In this document: piece after piece, positions 42,067-51,883 of the stretch | How the letters are laid out: every line of letters starts with the position of its first letter | Position numbering within the stretch: position 1 is the first letter of the stretch | DNA from: UBA5499 sp002426275 | Lineage (GTDB): Bacteria > Bacillota > DTU084 | NCBI GenBank assembly: GCA_937888735.1 | Contig: CALASN010000164.1 | Span: 1 to 64,000 of the forward strand | Reading direction: 5' to 3' | DNA: 64,000 bases | The notes under the pieces: model-generated | What the model was told of the DNA's origin: nothing | What the model saw: the letters and a program-made list of their open reading frames with translations, nothing else | Database searches by the model: none | Made by a program: the position numbers and the translations under genes

Positions 42067-44471
42067 GTGAAAGAATTGGATCGGGTTGTGCTAGAGATGA
42101 GCTTGAAACCTTTCCGCAGAACTGAACCGGCTTGGCTGCGGAAGACTTGTCAGGAGGCATTCCGGCAGTGGGGACCGCTGCTTGCCAAAAGCAAAAGAGC
42201 CTCTGTGCTGCTGTGGGTATCCGATGGCAGCGAGCTGCTCACCTGGCAGGGAGATTTGGCCGCCAGCTTCGAATGGGCAAAATATCTTGGCTTTTGCAAT
42301 ACCATTACCATGCCTACACCGGAAATGAATTCTCGCCGGAGCGAGTGGCGCGACCATATGCGCCGGCTCCTCCGGTCATGACCTATGAGATTCTCAAGAC
42401 CATCATCGAGCTTTTGAAACAGACGGCCGAAGCGGAACTGGGCTTGGAGCTGACAGTTGGCGCCACTTTCGATCCTGGGCCTGAATTTGCTTATTCGCAG
42501 TTTAAATATAAAAACCACCCTGAGATCATAGTGGACAGATACAACAGTTCCATCGGCGAGACCATAGCTGAGGTGAATCACGCCGCCAAACTGCGCGGCG
42601 ATTCCGCGCGTTATGCCGCCTTCCCACAGGGAATCCAAGAGGGAACCGCCTTCGGCACTTTCTTAGGCAAACAGGCGCAAAGCTACTTGACTGCCCTGGG
42701 TTTTGACTATCTGTGGCTTTCCAATGGTTTTGGCTTCACCCCTTATCCGTGGACCATGCTGGGAGACAACTTTGACGGCAGTCAATTCGGCAAGGCTGAT
42801 TTTGAGAAAGCAAGGCAAACGCTCCTGGCTTTCTGGGAAGACTTCACTGCTGCCTGTCATTATCCATTGGAGGCGCGAGGAACTAATTTCACCACTGGGA
42901 TCGATCTGGCAAAAGATTGCATCCCCTTGGCCGACTTATATAAATATCTCCCCTTGCCGCCGCCTAATTCCCCCTGGGGAGCTTTGAATTTCGACTTTGG
43001 GCTGGAGCTGGCGGGATTCATGTCCAGGATCGCCGAGACCCCAAAAGGAGATTTCATGTTTCGCTATTACATCAACGATCCTTGGTTTTGGCAAAATCCC
43101 TGGTTTGATCTGTACGAAGGCCAGCCTTTTGATCTCTATTGCCCTTTGGTCACGGCCGGCGTGGACGCTGCGGGCCAGGTGAGAAGCGCGAAGACAATCC
43201 AGTTTCTGGCCATAGATACGGCCCGGGGGAAGCTGCCGGAGAGATGTCCGCGGGAGGTGATTCCGCATCTTCTGCGAGCTGTGGAAGAAGCGCCGGACAA
43301 CTTTGGGCCTGTGAGCTGGCTTTATCCCTTCGCGGAATATCACCGGCTCCCAGGAGATTCTCAGCTGGCGTTTTTCGGAGACTTTTTCGTCCGCAGCGCC
43401 ATCAACAGCGGCTTGCCTCTCAACACGGTGCTTTCTACTGACACTTTCCGCAAACTCCTGGCGGAGAAAAATGAGCGGCTGTTTGAGACCGTCCTGCTGG
43501 CGCCAGTGCCCTGGGACGGCGCTTATGAACGCGAGCTCTGTCAGTTCATCTCCTCTGGCGGCAAAGTCCTGCTCTACGGGCCGTTCAACGGGGCTGCGGA
43601 ATTGCGCAGGCTGCTGAACATCTCCCTCAAAGAGCCCTTGGCAGGGGAAATGGAGCTGGAGCTTTCCCTTGAGACAGACACCTTCCGCGGTCGGGGACCT
43701 GACAAATTTAAGCATGATCCTGCAATTTCCGCAGGCGGCGTCCGCGAGCTTCTGACCGCAGCCGATGGATACACACATGTGGACGCTGTGGCGAGACAAG
43801 GAGCGGAGGAGCGGATTTACGCGCTCACGTGCAGCCGGCCGGACTGGAGAGGCGGCCGAGTAGGCTGGGTGCGGGGCTCCCTGCCGTTTTCGACCAAACG
43901 GGAGAGCGGACAAGAGCTGAGAATGCCGAAGAATTATCCGCCGGCGTATTTTGACGCCTCTGTGCTGCCCAGATATCAGCTGAGCGCGTTTGGTTACAGA
44001 TTGCGCCAGGTGCGGGAAGACGCTGCGACTCCCGCCAGCTTACTTTTGGTTTCCAGACACAACAACAGCTTTGTTTTCTCCGGCTGTCAGACCAACCAGA
44101 CCACAGAACTGCTTTTGGAATTTCCCGACGGCGCGCCTGTGATCTCGGGCAGGGAGACGCCGGTTGCCGGCAGGCAGGCGGGTTATGTCTTCTCTCGGAC
44201 CATCAGGGAAAACTGCCGCCTGTTTGTGGAGCAAAAGGAGCGGTCCGTGCTCGCCTGTCGGGAGCGGCGGCCTTTCCCGGCAGACAAAGTGCGACGTTTG
44301 CTGGTTACAAATTTGCAAGCAGCTACGGTCACGGTTTTTCCCCCCGGGGACAGAATGGCGGAATTTCTGGCAGAGGAAAATGGAATCCGGCTTGGAGAAG
44401 AGAGGCTCCGGCGCCGGAAAGAGAAAATCATCCTGTACGATATCAACGGCACACTTGAGCTAGCCTGGTGA
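42067..44471 (+). pseudogene. Large uncharacterised carbohydrate-associated protein, frameshifted near codon 78
   Basis: The coding sequence starts at GTG 42067 (SD AAAGGGAGG) with VKELDRVVLEMSLKPFR and continues in that frame to about 42300 (AKYLGFCN). From there the sense moves to another frame (YHYHAYTGNEFSPERVARPY...) and runs intact to 44471. The change equals one missing base. The downstream ~720 residues are fully open, with VGATFDPGPEFAYSQFKYK, YRLPGDSQLAFFGDF and a Rossmann-like SSGGKVLLYGPFNGAAE, somewhat like glycosidase accessory domains. I do not recognise the family. It may be a real mutation or a sequencing error; a programmed shift is unlikely since no slippery site is evident. 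Confidence 0.6.
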
Positions 44472-44483
44472 GGAGCGAAAAAA

Positions 44484-45926
44484 ATGTTAGAACGAATTGA
44501 GATTTCTAAAGGCAGAATCGGCTATTTTCACCTGGGCCACCAGCCATACTGGCAGCAATTTCCGGAACTGAAAGCGCAGCTCGAGCTGTACGCCTCTCAG
44601 TTTAAAGAGAAGCTCATGGCCTTCGGCCAAGCTGAAATCATCGACGGCGGGCTTGTGGATACAGCCCAAAGAGCCCGGGAGGTGGGAGATTATTTCCGGG
44701 CCCAGGGCGTTGATCTGCTTCTGTGTTACGTGACCACCTACGCTACCTCCGCCGTGCTGCTTCCTGTGGTGCAACGCTCTGGCGCCGATGTGGTGCTCCT
44801 GGGACTGCAGCCGAACTCCCGCATGGATTGTACGGTCTCCACCACGTTCGATCAACTCTGCCACGATAACGTCACCAGCCTCCCGGAACTGTGCTGCGCG
44901 CTTCTGCGAGCCGGGATCAAACCTTTGGACGTCTTGGTGGGCGCGGCCCAGGGAGACGCCAGAGTGGAGCGGGAGCTATCCCAGTGGCTGGACGCGGCAA
45001 CAGTGAAGAGAAACGTGACAGACGCCAGGCTCGGCCTTTTGGGTCACGTTTATGAGGGAATGCTTGATATGCACTCCGATCCCACCATGTTTCACGGCGC
45101 CTGGGGCGCGCACATTCAAATGCTGGAGATGTGCGATCTCGAGGAAGCGGTCTGTGGCGTCGCAGCCTCCGAGGTCGCAGCAAAGCTCGCTGAAATAAAA
45201 GAGGAGTTTGTGTTGGCCCAGCCCAGCCACGACCCAATCGCGGGGCTCATCTCGCCGGAGGATTTGGACTGGTCCGCGCGGGTAGCTTGCGCTTTAGAAA
45301 AATTAATCGGCGCCTACAAGCTGGATGGGATGGCCTATTATTATAAAGGAAAGGGAGAGTATGAAAAGCTGATTTCCGGGATGATCATCGGCAGCTCGCT
45401 GCTCACAGGCAGGGGAATACCCATGGCCGGGGAACTGGATCTGAAGACATGCCTCGCCATGCTGATCATGGATCGGCTTGGGTGCGGCGGCTCTTTCTGC
45501 GAATTGCATCCTGTGGATTTCGACGACGATATAGTGCTGGTAGGGCACGACGGACCTGCCCATATCAGGATCAGCGACGCCAAACCTGTGATCCGAAAAC
45601 TGAAACTCTTCCACGGTAAGCGAGGCTCGGGTCTCTCAGTGGAATTCAAAGTCCGCACCGGCCCTGTGACCCTTCTGGGACTCACCCAGACCGCCGGCGG
45701 CGACTTCAAATTTGTGGCTGCAAAAGGCGAATCGCTCAAAGGAGAAATTCCTCGCTCCGGCAATACCAACACCCGGGTGCGTTTTGCCACGGGCGTGGCA
45801 GAGTTTATCGAAAAATGGTCGCTGGCAGGTCCAACCCACCATTTCGCGCTGGGAGCGGGGGATAAGCTCTCCGCTTTGCAAAAGGCGGCGCAAGTTTTGA
45901 AAACTGAGTTGGTTGTTGTCTCCTAG
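44484..45926 (+). CDS. L-arabinose/L-fucose isomerase-like protein
   Basis: 480 residues. RIGYFHLGHQPYWQQFPEL at the start, DLLLCYVTTYATSAVLLPVV, LLGHVYEGMLDMHSDPTM and GRGIPMAGELDLKTCLAM match the arabinose/fucose isomerase family fold (sugar isomerases with a Mn site formed by E and H residues). It is not typical AraA (about 500 residues) in every motif, so the sugar substrate is open. It follows the frameshifted gene by 12 bases and would be in the same LacI-controlled operon. Confidence 0.78.
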   Translation: MLERIEISKGRIGYFHLGHQPYWQQFPELKAQLELYASQFKEKLMAFGQAEIIDGGLVDTAQRAREVGDYFRAQGVDLLLCYVTTYATSAVLLPVVQRSGADVVLLGLQPNSRMDCTVSTTFDQLCHDNVTSLPELCCALLRAGIKPLDVLVGAAQGDARVERELSQWLDAATVKRNVTDARLGLLGHVYEGMLDMHSDPTMFHGAWGAHIQMLEMCDLEEAVCGVAASEVAAKLAEIKEEFVLAQPSHDPIAGLISPEDLDWSARVACALEKLIGAYKLDGMAYYYKGKGEYEKLISGMIIGSSLLTGRGIPMAGELDLKTCLAMLIMDRLGCGGSFCELHPVDFDDDIVLVGHDGPAHIRISDAKPVIRKLKLFHGKRGSGLSVEFKVRTGPVTLLGLTQTAGGDFKFVAAKGESLKGEIPRSGNTNTRVRFATGVAEFIEKWSLAGPTHHFALGAGDKLSALQKAAQVLKTELVVVS

Positions 45927-45998
45927 CAACCTCCCAAGCCTAAGCCGGTGGCAAGCTGGCCGCTTTTATGCTAAGATAAGCGGAGAGGTGATTTTGCT

Positions 45999-48464
45999 TT
46001 GCGGATAACTTTTTGCGGCGGCGCCGGTGAGGTAGGCGCCAGCTGCTATTTGGTGGAGGCGGAAGGAAAGCGGATCCTTCTGGACTGCGGCGTCAGAATG
46101 GGCAATGCCAAAGACCCCTTGCCGGACTTCAGACTGATCCAAGAGCATGGCGGGGTAGACGCCGTCGTGCTCAGTCACGCGCATTTGGACCACAGCGGCG
46201 CTCTGCCCATTATCAGTCGGGAATATCCCCAGGCTCCAATCTTCATGACCCACGCCACTAAGGATTTGGTGCGGGCGCTGCTCTACGACAGCCTCAAGAT
46301 CATGGCTCAGGAAGAGGAGATTCCCATCTATGCGGAAAAACACGTAGAGCTGATGCTCAAACGCATAGTCTGTTATTCTCCGCAGACGTACTTCACGGTG
46401 CCGGACAGCGGGATTCAGCTGTCTTTTTATCAGGCGGGCCATATTTTGGGCGCAGCTGCCGTGGAGCTTAAAAGCGCCGAGGGAACGCTTTTTTTCTCCG
46501 GCGATATTTCTTTTGCCAGGCAACATACTGTGGGAGGCGCCGCCATAGGGAAACTGAGGCCGGATGTGGCCGTCTTTGAATCCACCTACGGCGACAAGCT
46601 TCACGCTAACAGACAAGGAGAAGAGTTGCGCCTGGTGGAAACAGTGAAAGAGGCGATAGCCTCCGGAGGAAAAGTGCTGATCCCGGCCTTCGCCCTGGGA
46701 CGGGCTCAGGAAGTGATCATGATCCTTCAGCGAGCGATGAATAAGGGAATTTTCCCCGAGTGTCAGGTATGGGTTGACGGCATGGTGCGGGAGATTTGCA
46801 GAGTTTACCGGCTCAACCCCAACTACCTGCCGGAGCGGTTGGCCAAGCGGGTGTGGAGAGAGGGAGAGATTTTTTTCAGCGAGCGGATCCAGCCTGTGAC
46901 CAACCCGGAAATGCGGCGGGAGATCGCAGAGGGGAAGGACCCTTGCGTGATCATCTCCTCCAGCGGCATGCTCAGCGGCGGGCCCAGCCAGTATTACGCC
47001 CAGAAGTTGGCGCCGGGGGAAGACAACCTCATCGCCATTACCGGCTATCAAGATGAGGAGGCGCCCGGCAGAGGACTTTTAGACTTAATGAACTCCCCGG
47101 GCGAGAGGCGGCTGTCCATCGGCCAGCTCAGCTTGCCCGTGGCCTCGCGAATCGAAAAATATAATCTTTCGGCCCATGCGGACAGGGGAGAACTGATAAA
47201 TCTCGCTCACGCCCTCTCACCGAGAAGGATTTTCTTAGTGCATGGTGAAAGAGAGATCACCGAAACCTTTGGCAGGCTCCTGCAATCCGAAATTTGGGGG
47301 CAGGTGGAACTGCCGGCGAACGGTCAGAGCGTAGAGCTTGATGTGCGCAATCCCAGAAAACAGCGGCAACGGCTCCAGATTCCCTGCTTGCTGCGAGACG
47401 AGCTTCCGGAGGAAGACGATTTGCAACTTCTCTGGGAGCATCTTTTGGCGCACGATTATCTTTTTCCCAGCAGTCCGGAGCAGCTCTTGGGGATCTGGCA
47501 GGAGCGAGCCGCCGGCGAAGAGCAGGTTAAGGCCATGTTCTCATTGCTTTCCGGCTCTCCCTACTTTCAGCAAGACCCCAGGCGTCCGTTTTTGTTTAGG
47601 CCTCTTTCTCCCGCGGAGCTCGAGCCTCAAGAAGCGGGGCCCATGGAGGTGAACAGGATGCTGGCTCTGGCGGACGAGTATTTCCCCGCAGACAGCGGCC
47701 TTTATAAGAAAGGCGCCCGCCTGGAGGAAGGAAAAGTTCTCCTCACCTTTAAATTTCCCCGTCTGGCCAGGGAGAAATATCAAAGGCAGCTGGCAGAGTT
47801 CCAAGAGGCCACGGGCTGGGAAGTCCAGCTCAATGAGAATTGCAACCTGCAGGCCGCGCAAGAAGTTTTGCGAAGCCTTTTGCCCCAGTCCGCGCAGCTT
47901 TTGAAATTTTCCTACTATCCGGAAGAGGAGGCTTTCCGCGCCACCTTGACGGAGGAGCTTCCGGCAGAGCCGGCAGCCGAGTTTTACCGGCAAACAGGCC
48001 ACAGGCTGGCTGGTCAGGTCCGGGCGCCGCAAAAGCTGGAACTGACCGGCGCCGGCCCCACCGAGCCGTTGGAGCAGAACCAGGCTTTCGCGCTGCTCGA
48101 TCAAGCCTTCCTGGGCCAACCGGATCAGCCCCACAAGAAGAGCCTGAAGCATGATCAAAACGGACGTTATATCGAACTGGCCTTCCTCACGCCCCAGGTG
48201 GGAGAAAAGTACAGGGAACTTTTGGACCGGCTGGAATGCAGGACTCTCTGGCAGCTGAAGATTAGTCCCGCCGTGAATCAAGCGGCGCTTCTGAGCCTGG
48301 CCAGAGAGACGGTGGAACAGGCGGGCGGCGTGTTGAAGAAAAACCCTTCCTACATTGCGGCGCAAAAGAAGATTAGAATCTCGCTGGAGGCGCCTTTGCC
48401 CCGAGCGGAGCAAACCGCCGCGGAATTTTGGCGTCTGACCGGAATCACCCTTGAACTTAATTGA
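45999..48464 (+). CDS. Beta-CASP metallo-beta-lactamase protein with a long novel C-terminal extension
   Basis: 821 residues. Residues 60-65 HAHLDH give the metal motif of metallo-beta-lactamases, followed by a beta-CASP domain with SSSGMLSGGPSQYY (~320) and an RMMBL end (LSAHADRGELINL, FLVHGER, ~385-415). This is the layout of RNA-processing nucleases of the CPSF/RNase J-like type. After ~470 there is an extra ~350 residues with two similar halves, each ending in a QTGHRLAG/LTGITLELN-like motif after PAEPAAEFYR / PRAEQTAAEFWR. TTG start, SD GAGAGGTGA. Inferred: RNA or nucleotide metabolism, not sugar use. Confidence 0.78.
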   Translation: MRITFCGGAGEVGASCYLVEAEGKRILLDCGVRMGNAKDPLPDFRLIQEHGGVDAVVLSHAHLDHSGALPIISREYPQAPIFMTHATKDLVRALLYDSLKIMAQEEEIPIYAEKHVELMLKRIVCYSPQTYFTVPDSGIQLSFYQAGHILGAAAVELKSAEGTLFFSGDISFARQHTVGGAAIGKLRPDVAVFESTYGDKLHANRQGEELRLVETVKEAIASGGKVLIPAFALGRAQEVIMILQRAMNKGIFPECQVWVDGMVREICRVYRLNPNYLPERLAKRVWREGEIFFSERIQPVTNPEMRREIAEGKDPCVIISSSGMLSGGPSQYYAQKLAPGEDNLIAITGYQDEEAPGRGLLDLMNSPGERRLSIGQLSLPVASRIEKYNLSAHADRGELINLAHALSPRRIFLVHGEREITETFGRLLQSEIWGQVELPANGQSVELDVRNPRKQRQRLQIPCLLRDELPEEDDLQLLWEHLLAHDYLFPSSPEQLLGIWQERAAGEEQVKAMFSLLSGSPYFQQDPRRPFLFRPLSPAELEPQEAGPMEVNRMLALADEYFPADSGLYKKGARLEEGKVLLTFKFPRLAREKYQRQLAEFQEATGWEVQLNENCNLQAAQEVLRSLLPQSAQLLKFSYYPEEEAFRATLTEELPAEPAAEFYRQTGHRLAGQVRAPQKLELTGAGPTEPLEQNQAFALLDQAFLGQPDQPHKKSLKHDQNGRYIELAFLTPQVGEKYRELLDRLECRTLWQLKISPAVNQAALLSLARETVEQAGGVLKKNPSYIAAQKKIRISLEAPLPRAEQTAAEFWRLTGITLELN

Positions 48465-48483
48465 GAAAAAGGAGCTGAGCAGG

Positions 48484-50544
48484 ATGAAAAGATATCCGCC
48501 AATCAATCCGAAATTCGGACATCTGATTCACGGCGCGGATTACAACCCGGATCAGTGGCTTGCTTTCCCTGAGATTTTGCAGCAGGATTTGCGGCTGATG
48601 AAGCTGGCCCATATGAACAGCATGTCCGTGGGGATCTTCGCTTGGGCGGCGCTGGAGCCCGAGGAGGGGCGCTTTGAGTTTGGTTGGTTAGACAAGATTA
48701 TGGACGACCTGGCGGATAACGGCGTCAGCGTTGTCCTGGCCACCCCCTCCGGTGCGCGGCCCGCCTGGCTGTCCGCCAAATACCCCGAGGTGCTGCGGGT
48801 ACAGCCCAACGGGCAGCGCAATCTGCACGGCGGCAGGCACAATCACTGCTATACATCCCCCGTTTACAGGGAAAAAGTTAGGCTGATCAATACCAAACTG
48901 GCAGAGCGCTATGGGGAGCATCCGGCTTTGCTTATTTGGCACGTTTCCAATGAATACAGCGGCGAATGCCACTGCGAGCTTTGTCAGGCGGCATTCAGGG
49001 AGTGGCTCAAGGCCAAATATCAAGGCTCTTTGGACAAACTAAACCGCGCGTGGTGGACGGCGTTTTGGAGCCATACATATACTGATTGGTCCCAGATCCA
49101 TTCTCCGGTTCCCAACGGTGAGTTTCTGGTCCATGGGCAGAATTTGGATTGGAAGAGGTTTGTCACCTCTCAGACCGTGGATTTCTTCAAGAGCGAGATC
49201 GCTCCCTTGAAAGAGCTCGCGCCCGAGATTCCGGTCACCACTAACTTGATGGGAACCTATCCGGGACTGGATTATTGGCAGCTGGCCCGGGAAATGGATG
49301 TGGCCTCTTGGGATAGTTATCCGTCCTGGCATGGCGAAGAGGAGGATTGGCGCGTTGGCTGCCGTACGGCTTTTCTGCACGATCTCAACCGCTCTCTGAA
49401 AGGCGGCAAGCCTTTCCTTTTGATGGAAAGCACCCCCAGCGTGACCAACGGGCAGGCGGTGGCTAAGCTGAAAAGGCCCGGGATGCACGTTTTAGCTTCC
49501 CTCCAGGCCGTGGCTCACGGCGCGGACTCGGTACAGTATTTTCAGTGGCGCAAGAGCAGGGGCTCATGCGAAAAATTCCACGGCGCGGTTGTGGATCACT
49601 GCGGCCATGAAAACACTAGGGTATTTCGTGATGTGACGGCCGTAGGCCGGACGCTGGAGAAATTGGATGATGTTGTGGGCGCCTCCGTGTCAAGCCAGGT
49701 GGCGATCATCTACGACTGGGAGAATCGTTGGGCCATAGAAGACGCCAAGGGCCCCCGCGTGGAGAAAAAAGCTTATCAGCCCACTTGCGAAACGCATTAT
49801 CAGGCTCTTTGGCGCCGGGGCGTATCTGTGGATGTCATCAATATGGACGCGGATTTTTCCGGCTACAAATTGTTAATCGCGCCTATGCTTTACATGGTGC
49901 GGCCCGGAGTGGCCCGGCGTCTGGAGGAATTTGTCTCCTCCGGCGGCACGCTGGTTGCCACGTACTGGAGCGGGATCGTGGATGAGAACGACCTCTGTTT
50001 TCTGGGAGGCTTTCCCGGTCCCCTGCGTAAGGTCTTGGGCGTCTGGAGCGAGGAGATCGACGCTCTCTACGACGAAGACGTCAATCATGTGGTGATGAAG
50101 CAATCCGGGAAAGAATATGCTGCTGTGGAGCTGTGCGATCTCATTGCCGCGGAGACGGCCGAAGTTTTGGCAGTCTACAAAGAAGATTTCTATGCGGGGC
50201 GGCCTGCTCTGACCCGCAATAAATTTGGCGCGGGCCGGGCTTATTATCTCGCCTTTCGCAGCCGGGAAGACTTCCTCCTGGATTTTTACGGCCGGCTGAT
50301 TTCGGATCTGAACATAGAGCAGCCTTTGCCGGGAGAGCTTCCCCAAGGGATCTCTGTCCACAAGCGCACGGACGGAGAGCACGATTTCATCTTTATTATG
50401 AATTTTAACCCTTCCCAACAGACAGTTGCGCTGGGGGACGCTGATTTTGAAGAGCTGATTTCCGGCGGCAAAGAGCAAGGGACAGTCCGGCTGCCGGGAT
50501 ATGGCGCGAAAATCCTGAAACGCAGGATAAAGCCCGGGCTTTAG
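48484..50544 (+). CDS. GH42 beta-galactosidase
   Basis: 687 residues, no signal peptide. N-terminal HGADYNPDQWL, the acid/base Glu157 in HVSNEYSGECHCELC (with the zinc-cysteine cluster of GH42) and the nucleophile Glu315 in LLMESTPSVTN. A glutamine amidotransferase-like middle domain (SSGGTLVATYWSGIVDEND) and a C-terminal beta domain follow, the A-B-C layout of GH42. Hydrolyses terminal beta-galactosides in the cytosol. SD AAAAAGGAG precedes ATG 48484. It follows the MBL gene by 20 bases. Confidence 0.9.
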   Translation: MKRYPPINPKFGHLIHGADYNPDQWLAFPEILQQDLRLMKLAHMNSMSVGIFAWAALEPEEGRFEFGWLDKIMDDLADNGVSVVLATPSGARPAWLSAKYPEVLRVQPNGQRNLHGGRHNHCYTSPVYREKVRLINTKLAERYGEHPALLIWHVSNEYSGECHCELCQAAFREWLKAKYQGSLDKLNRAWWTAFWSHTYTDWSQIHSPVPNGEFLVHGQNLDWKRFVTSQTVDFFKSEIAPLKELAPEIPVTTNLMGTYPGLDYWQLAREMDVASWDSYPSWHGEEEDWRVGCRTAFLHDLNRSLKGGKPFLLMESTPSVTNGQAVAKLKRPGMHVLASLQAVAHGADSVQYFQWRKSRGSCEKFHGAVVDHCGHENTRVFRDVTAVGRTLEKLDDVVGASVSSQVAIIYDWENRWAIEDAKGPRVEKKAYQPTCETHYQALWRRGVSVDVINMDADFSGYKLLIAPMLYMVRPGVARRLEEFVSSGGTLVATYWSGIVDENDLCFLGGFPGPLRKVLGVWSEEIDALYDEDVNHVVMKQSGKEYAAVELCDLIAAETAEVLAVYKEDFYAGRPALTRNKFGAGRAYYLAFRSREDFLLDFYGRLISDLNIEQPLPGELPQGISVHKRTDGEHDFIFIMNFNPSQQTVALGDADFEELISGGKEQGTVRLPGYGAKILKRRIKPGL

Positions 50545-50553
50545 GCCCGGGCC
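50532..50553 (+). terminator. GC-rich hairpin at the end of the GH42 gene
   Basis: GCCCGGGC occurs twice, 6 bases apart (the sequence is self-complementary), forming an 8-bp stem that includes the GH42 stop codon. The following bases are not T-rich. Confidence 0.45.
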
Positions 50554-50560
50554 AGGAGGC

Positions 50561-50728
50561 TTATTGTCTCACTTGAGGCCGCAGACGGTCTGCCAGTCCC
50601 AATGCCACTTGGGCCAAGCCAAACCCTAGGATCCCGGCGCCTGTTTTCTTTGGAAGCATGCGCCAGCCAAGAGCGGATACCAACGCTCCGGTGCCAGCCA
50701 CTAACCAGCTAGTACTAGTTGATTTCAT
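50561..50728 (-). CDS. Small membrane protein, 55 residues
   Basis: This frame is too short to be noticed easily but has a strong SD (GGGAGGTG, about 7 bases before its ATG on the minus strand) and clean ends. The protein (MKSTSTSWLVAGTGALVSALG...) contains two short hydrophobic stretches (residues ~8-20 and ~30-47) separated by basic residues (WRMLPKKTG). It resembles short uncharacterised clostridial membrane proteins in style, but I recognise no family. Confidence 0.6.
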   Translation of the reverse strand: MKSTSTSWLVAGTGALVSALGWRMLPKKTGAGILGFGLAQVALGLADRLRPQVRQ

Positions 50729-50837
50729 TGACAACACCTCCCGCAGCTAGTGTGTCCGAGAGGTAATGATTTTATTGCTGCAGGCTTTGTTTTTGTTGCT
50801 GGCGAAGTGATAAGAATGTTTAAAAGAGGCGGAGGCA

Positions 50838-51776
50838 ATGAAAGCTAAACTCGCTTTGGTTATCTTATTGCTGGCGGCAGCGGCCTGCGCCCAGAACAGA
50901 TGGCTTGCGATCGACTCGTCCCTCACCGGCGAGAAGCTTGAGGCTTTGGTTGTGCTGCCGCCCGGTTATGAGGAAGACGGACGGCGCTATCCGGTGCTGT
51001 ATTTTCTCCACGGCTGGCAATCGAGTCCCTTGAATTTAAGCCTGCTGTTGGATTGGGATCAGCTGCTGGCCGGATTATGCCATGAAGGAACGATGAGGCC
51101 GTTCATTCTGGTGCTCCCCAGTTCCGGAGATGGTGGAGAAAGTTGGTATTCAGACTATCAGGATGGGAGAGCGTATGAGAGGTATTTTCTGGAAGAGCTC
51201 ATTCCGGCTGTAGATCGCAGCTTTCGCACCATCGCTTCCTGCCAGGGCAGGGGGATCGGCGGCTTTTCCATGGGCGGTTTCGGCGCCTTTAAATTGCTGG
51301 CCAAGCATCCGTACGCCTTTGGTTCCGCCAGTTCCGTCTCCGGGATGCTGAGCCTGGAAACTTTCACTTTGGGCTGGAGTTTGCTTCCCCTGCGCGTTTT
51401 CAGCTATACTTTCCGGCATCTATATGAGGATGTGTTCGGACCCAGCGTCGCCGATTGGCGGCGCCATGATCCGAAAACTCTTTTGGCGGGTTTAGAGAGA
51501 ACATTGCCTGAAGTGTTCGCCCAGCGCTCTTTTTTCATGGCCGTAGGCAGCAAAGACGAGTTTTTAGCCGCTGACCAGGCTGACGAGGTGGCGGAATTTT
51601 TCAGCGCTGTGGGCGCGGATTATACGTATCAAAAGGTGCCTGGAGGCAGGCACAATTTCTTCTTTTTAAGCTCTCGCCTGGAAGCTGTTTTTCGTTTCCA
51701 CAGCGAAATTTTCGCAAGGTCTTCCCGGCATTTACTAAGTTATAACGCTAACGGGAAAAGCCGCATCGCGCGATAA
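50838..51776 (+). CDS. Exported esterase (PF00756-type alpha/beta hydrolase)
   Basis: 312 residues with an N-terminal signal peptide (LALVILLLAAAACAQ). The cysteine after AAAA might be a lipid-attachment site, though the lipobox is weak. YPVLYFLHGWQSSP and GFSMGGFGAFKL (nucleophile Ser in GxSxG) define the esterase D-like family; the acid/His are near KDEF and GGRHNFFF. Exported enzymes of this family often remove feruloyl or acetyl groups from plant polysaccharides, which would complement the exported glycosidases. It stands alone after the minus-strand small gene. Confidence 0.82.
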   Translation: MKAKLALVILLLAAAACAQNRWLAIDSSLTGEKLEALVVLPPGYEEDGRRYPVLYFLHGWQSSPLNLSLLLDWDQLLAGLCHEGTMRPFILVLPSSGDGGESWYSDYQDGRAYERYFLEELIPAVDRSFRTIASCQGRGIGGFSMGGFGAFKLLAKHPYAFGSASSVSGMLSLETFTLGWSLLPLRVFSYTFRHLYEDVFGPSVADWRRHDPKTLLAGLERTLPEVFAQRSFFMAVGSKDEFLAADQADEVAEFFSAVGADYTYQKVPGGRHNFFFLSSRLEAVFRFHSEIFARSSRHLLSYNANGKSRIAR

Positions 51777-51883
51777 TAGCTTGCTGTTTTTTTGAGCTTT
51801 AATATTGGTGTGGCTCTATTTTGGTTTGGAGGAGTTAACCGAGCGGGGAAGGAGTATTTTGCTCAACTCGCAGCTGAAAAGGG

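Noticed and set aside
45966..47051. 361-codon open frame on the minus strand opposite the metallo-beta-lactamase gene
   Set aside because: It is antisense to a gene with intact catalytic motifs, has no SD and no recognisable domain. Similar shadow frames lie opposite other GC-rich genes (for example 42936-43913 and 47541-48506).
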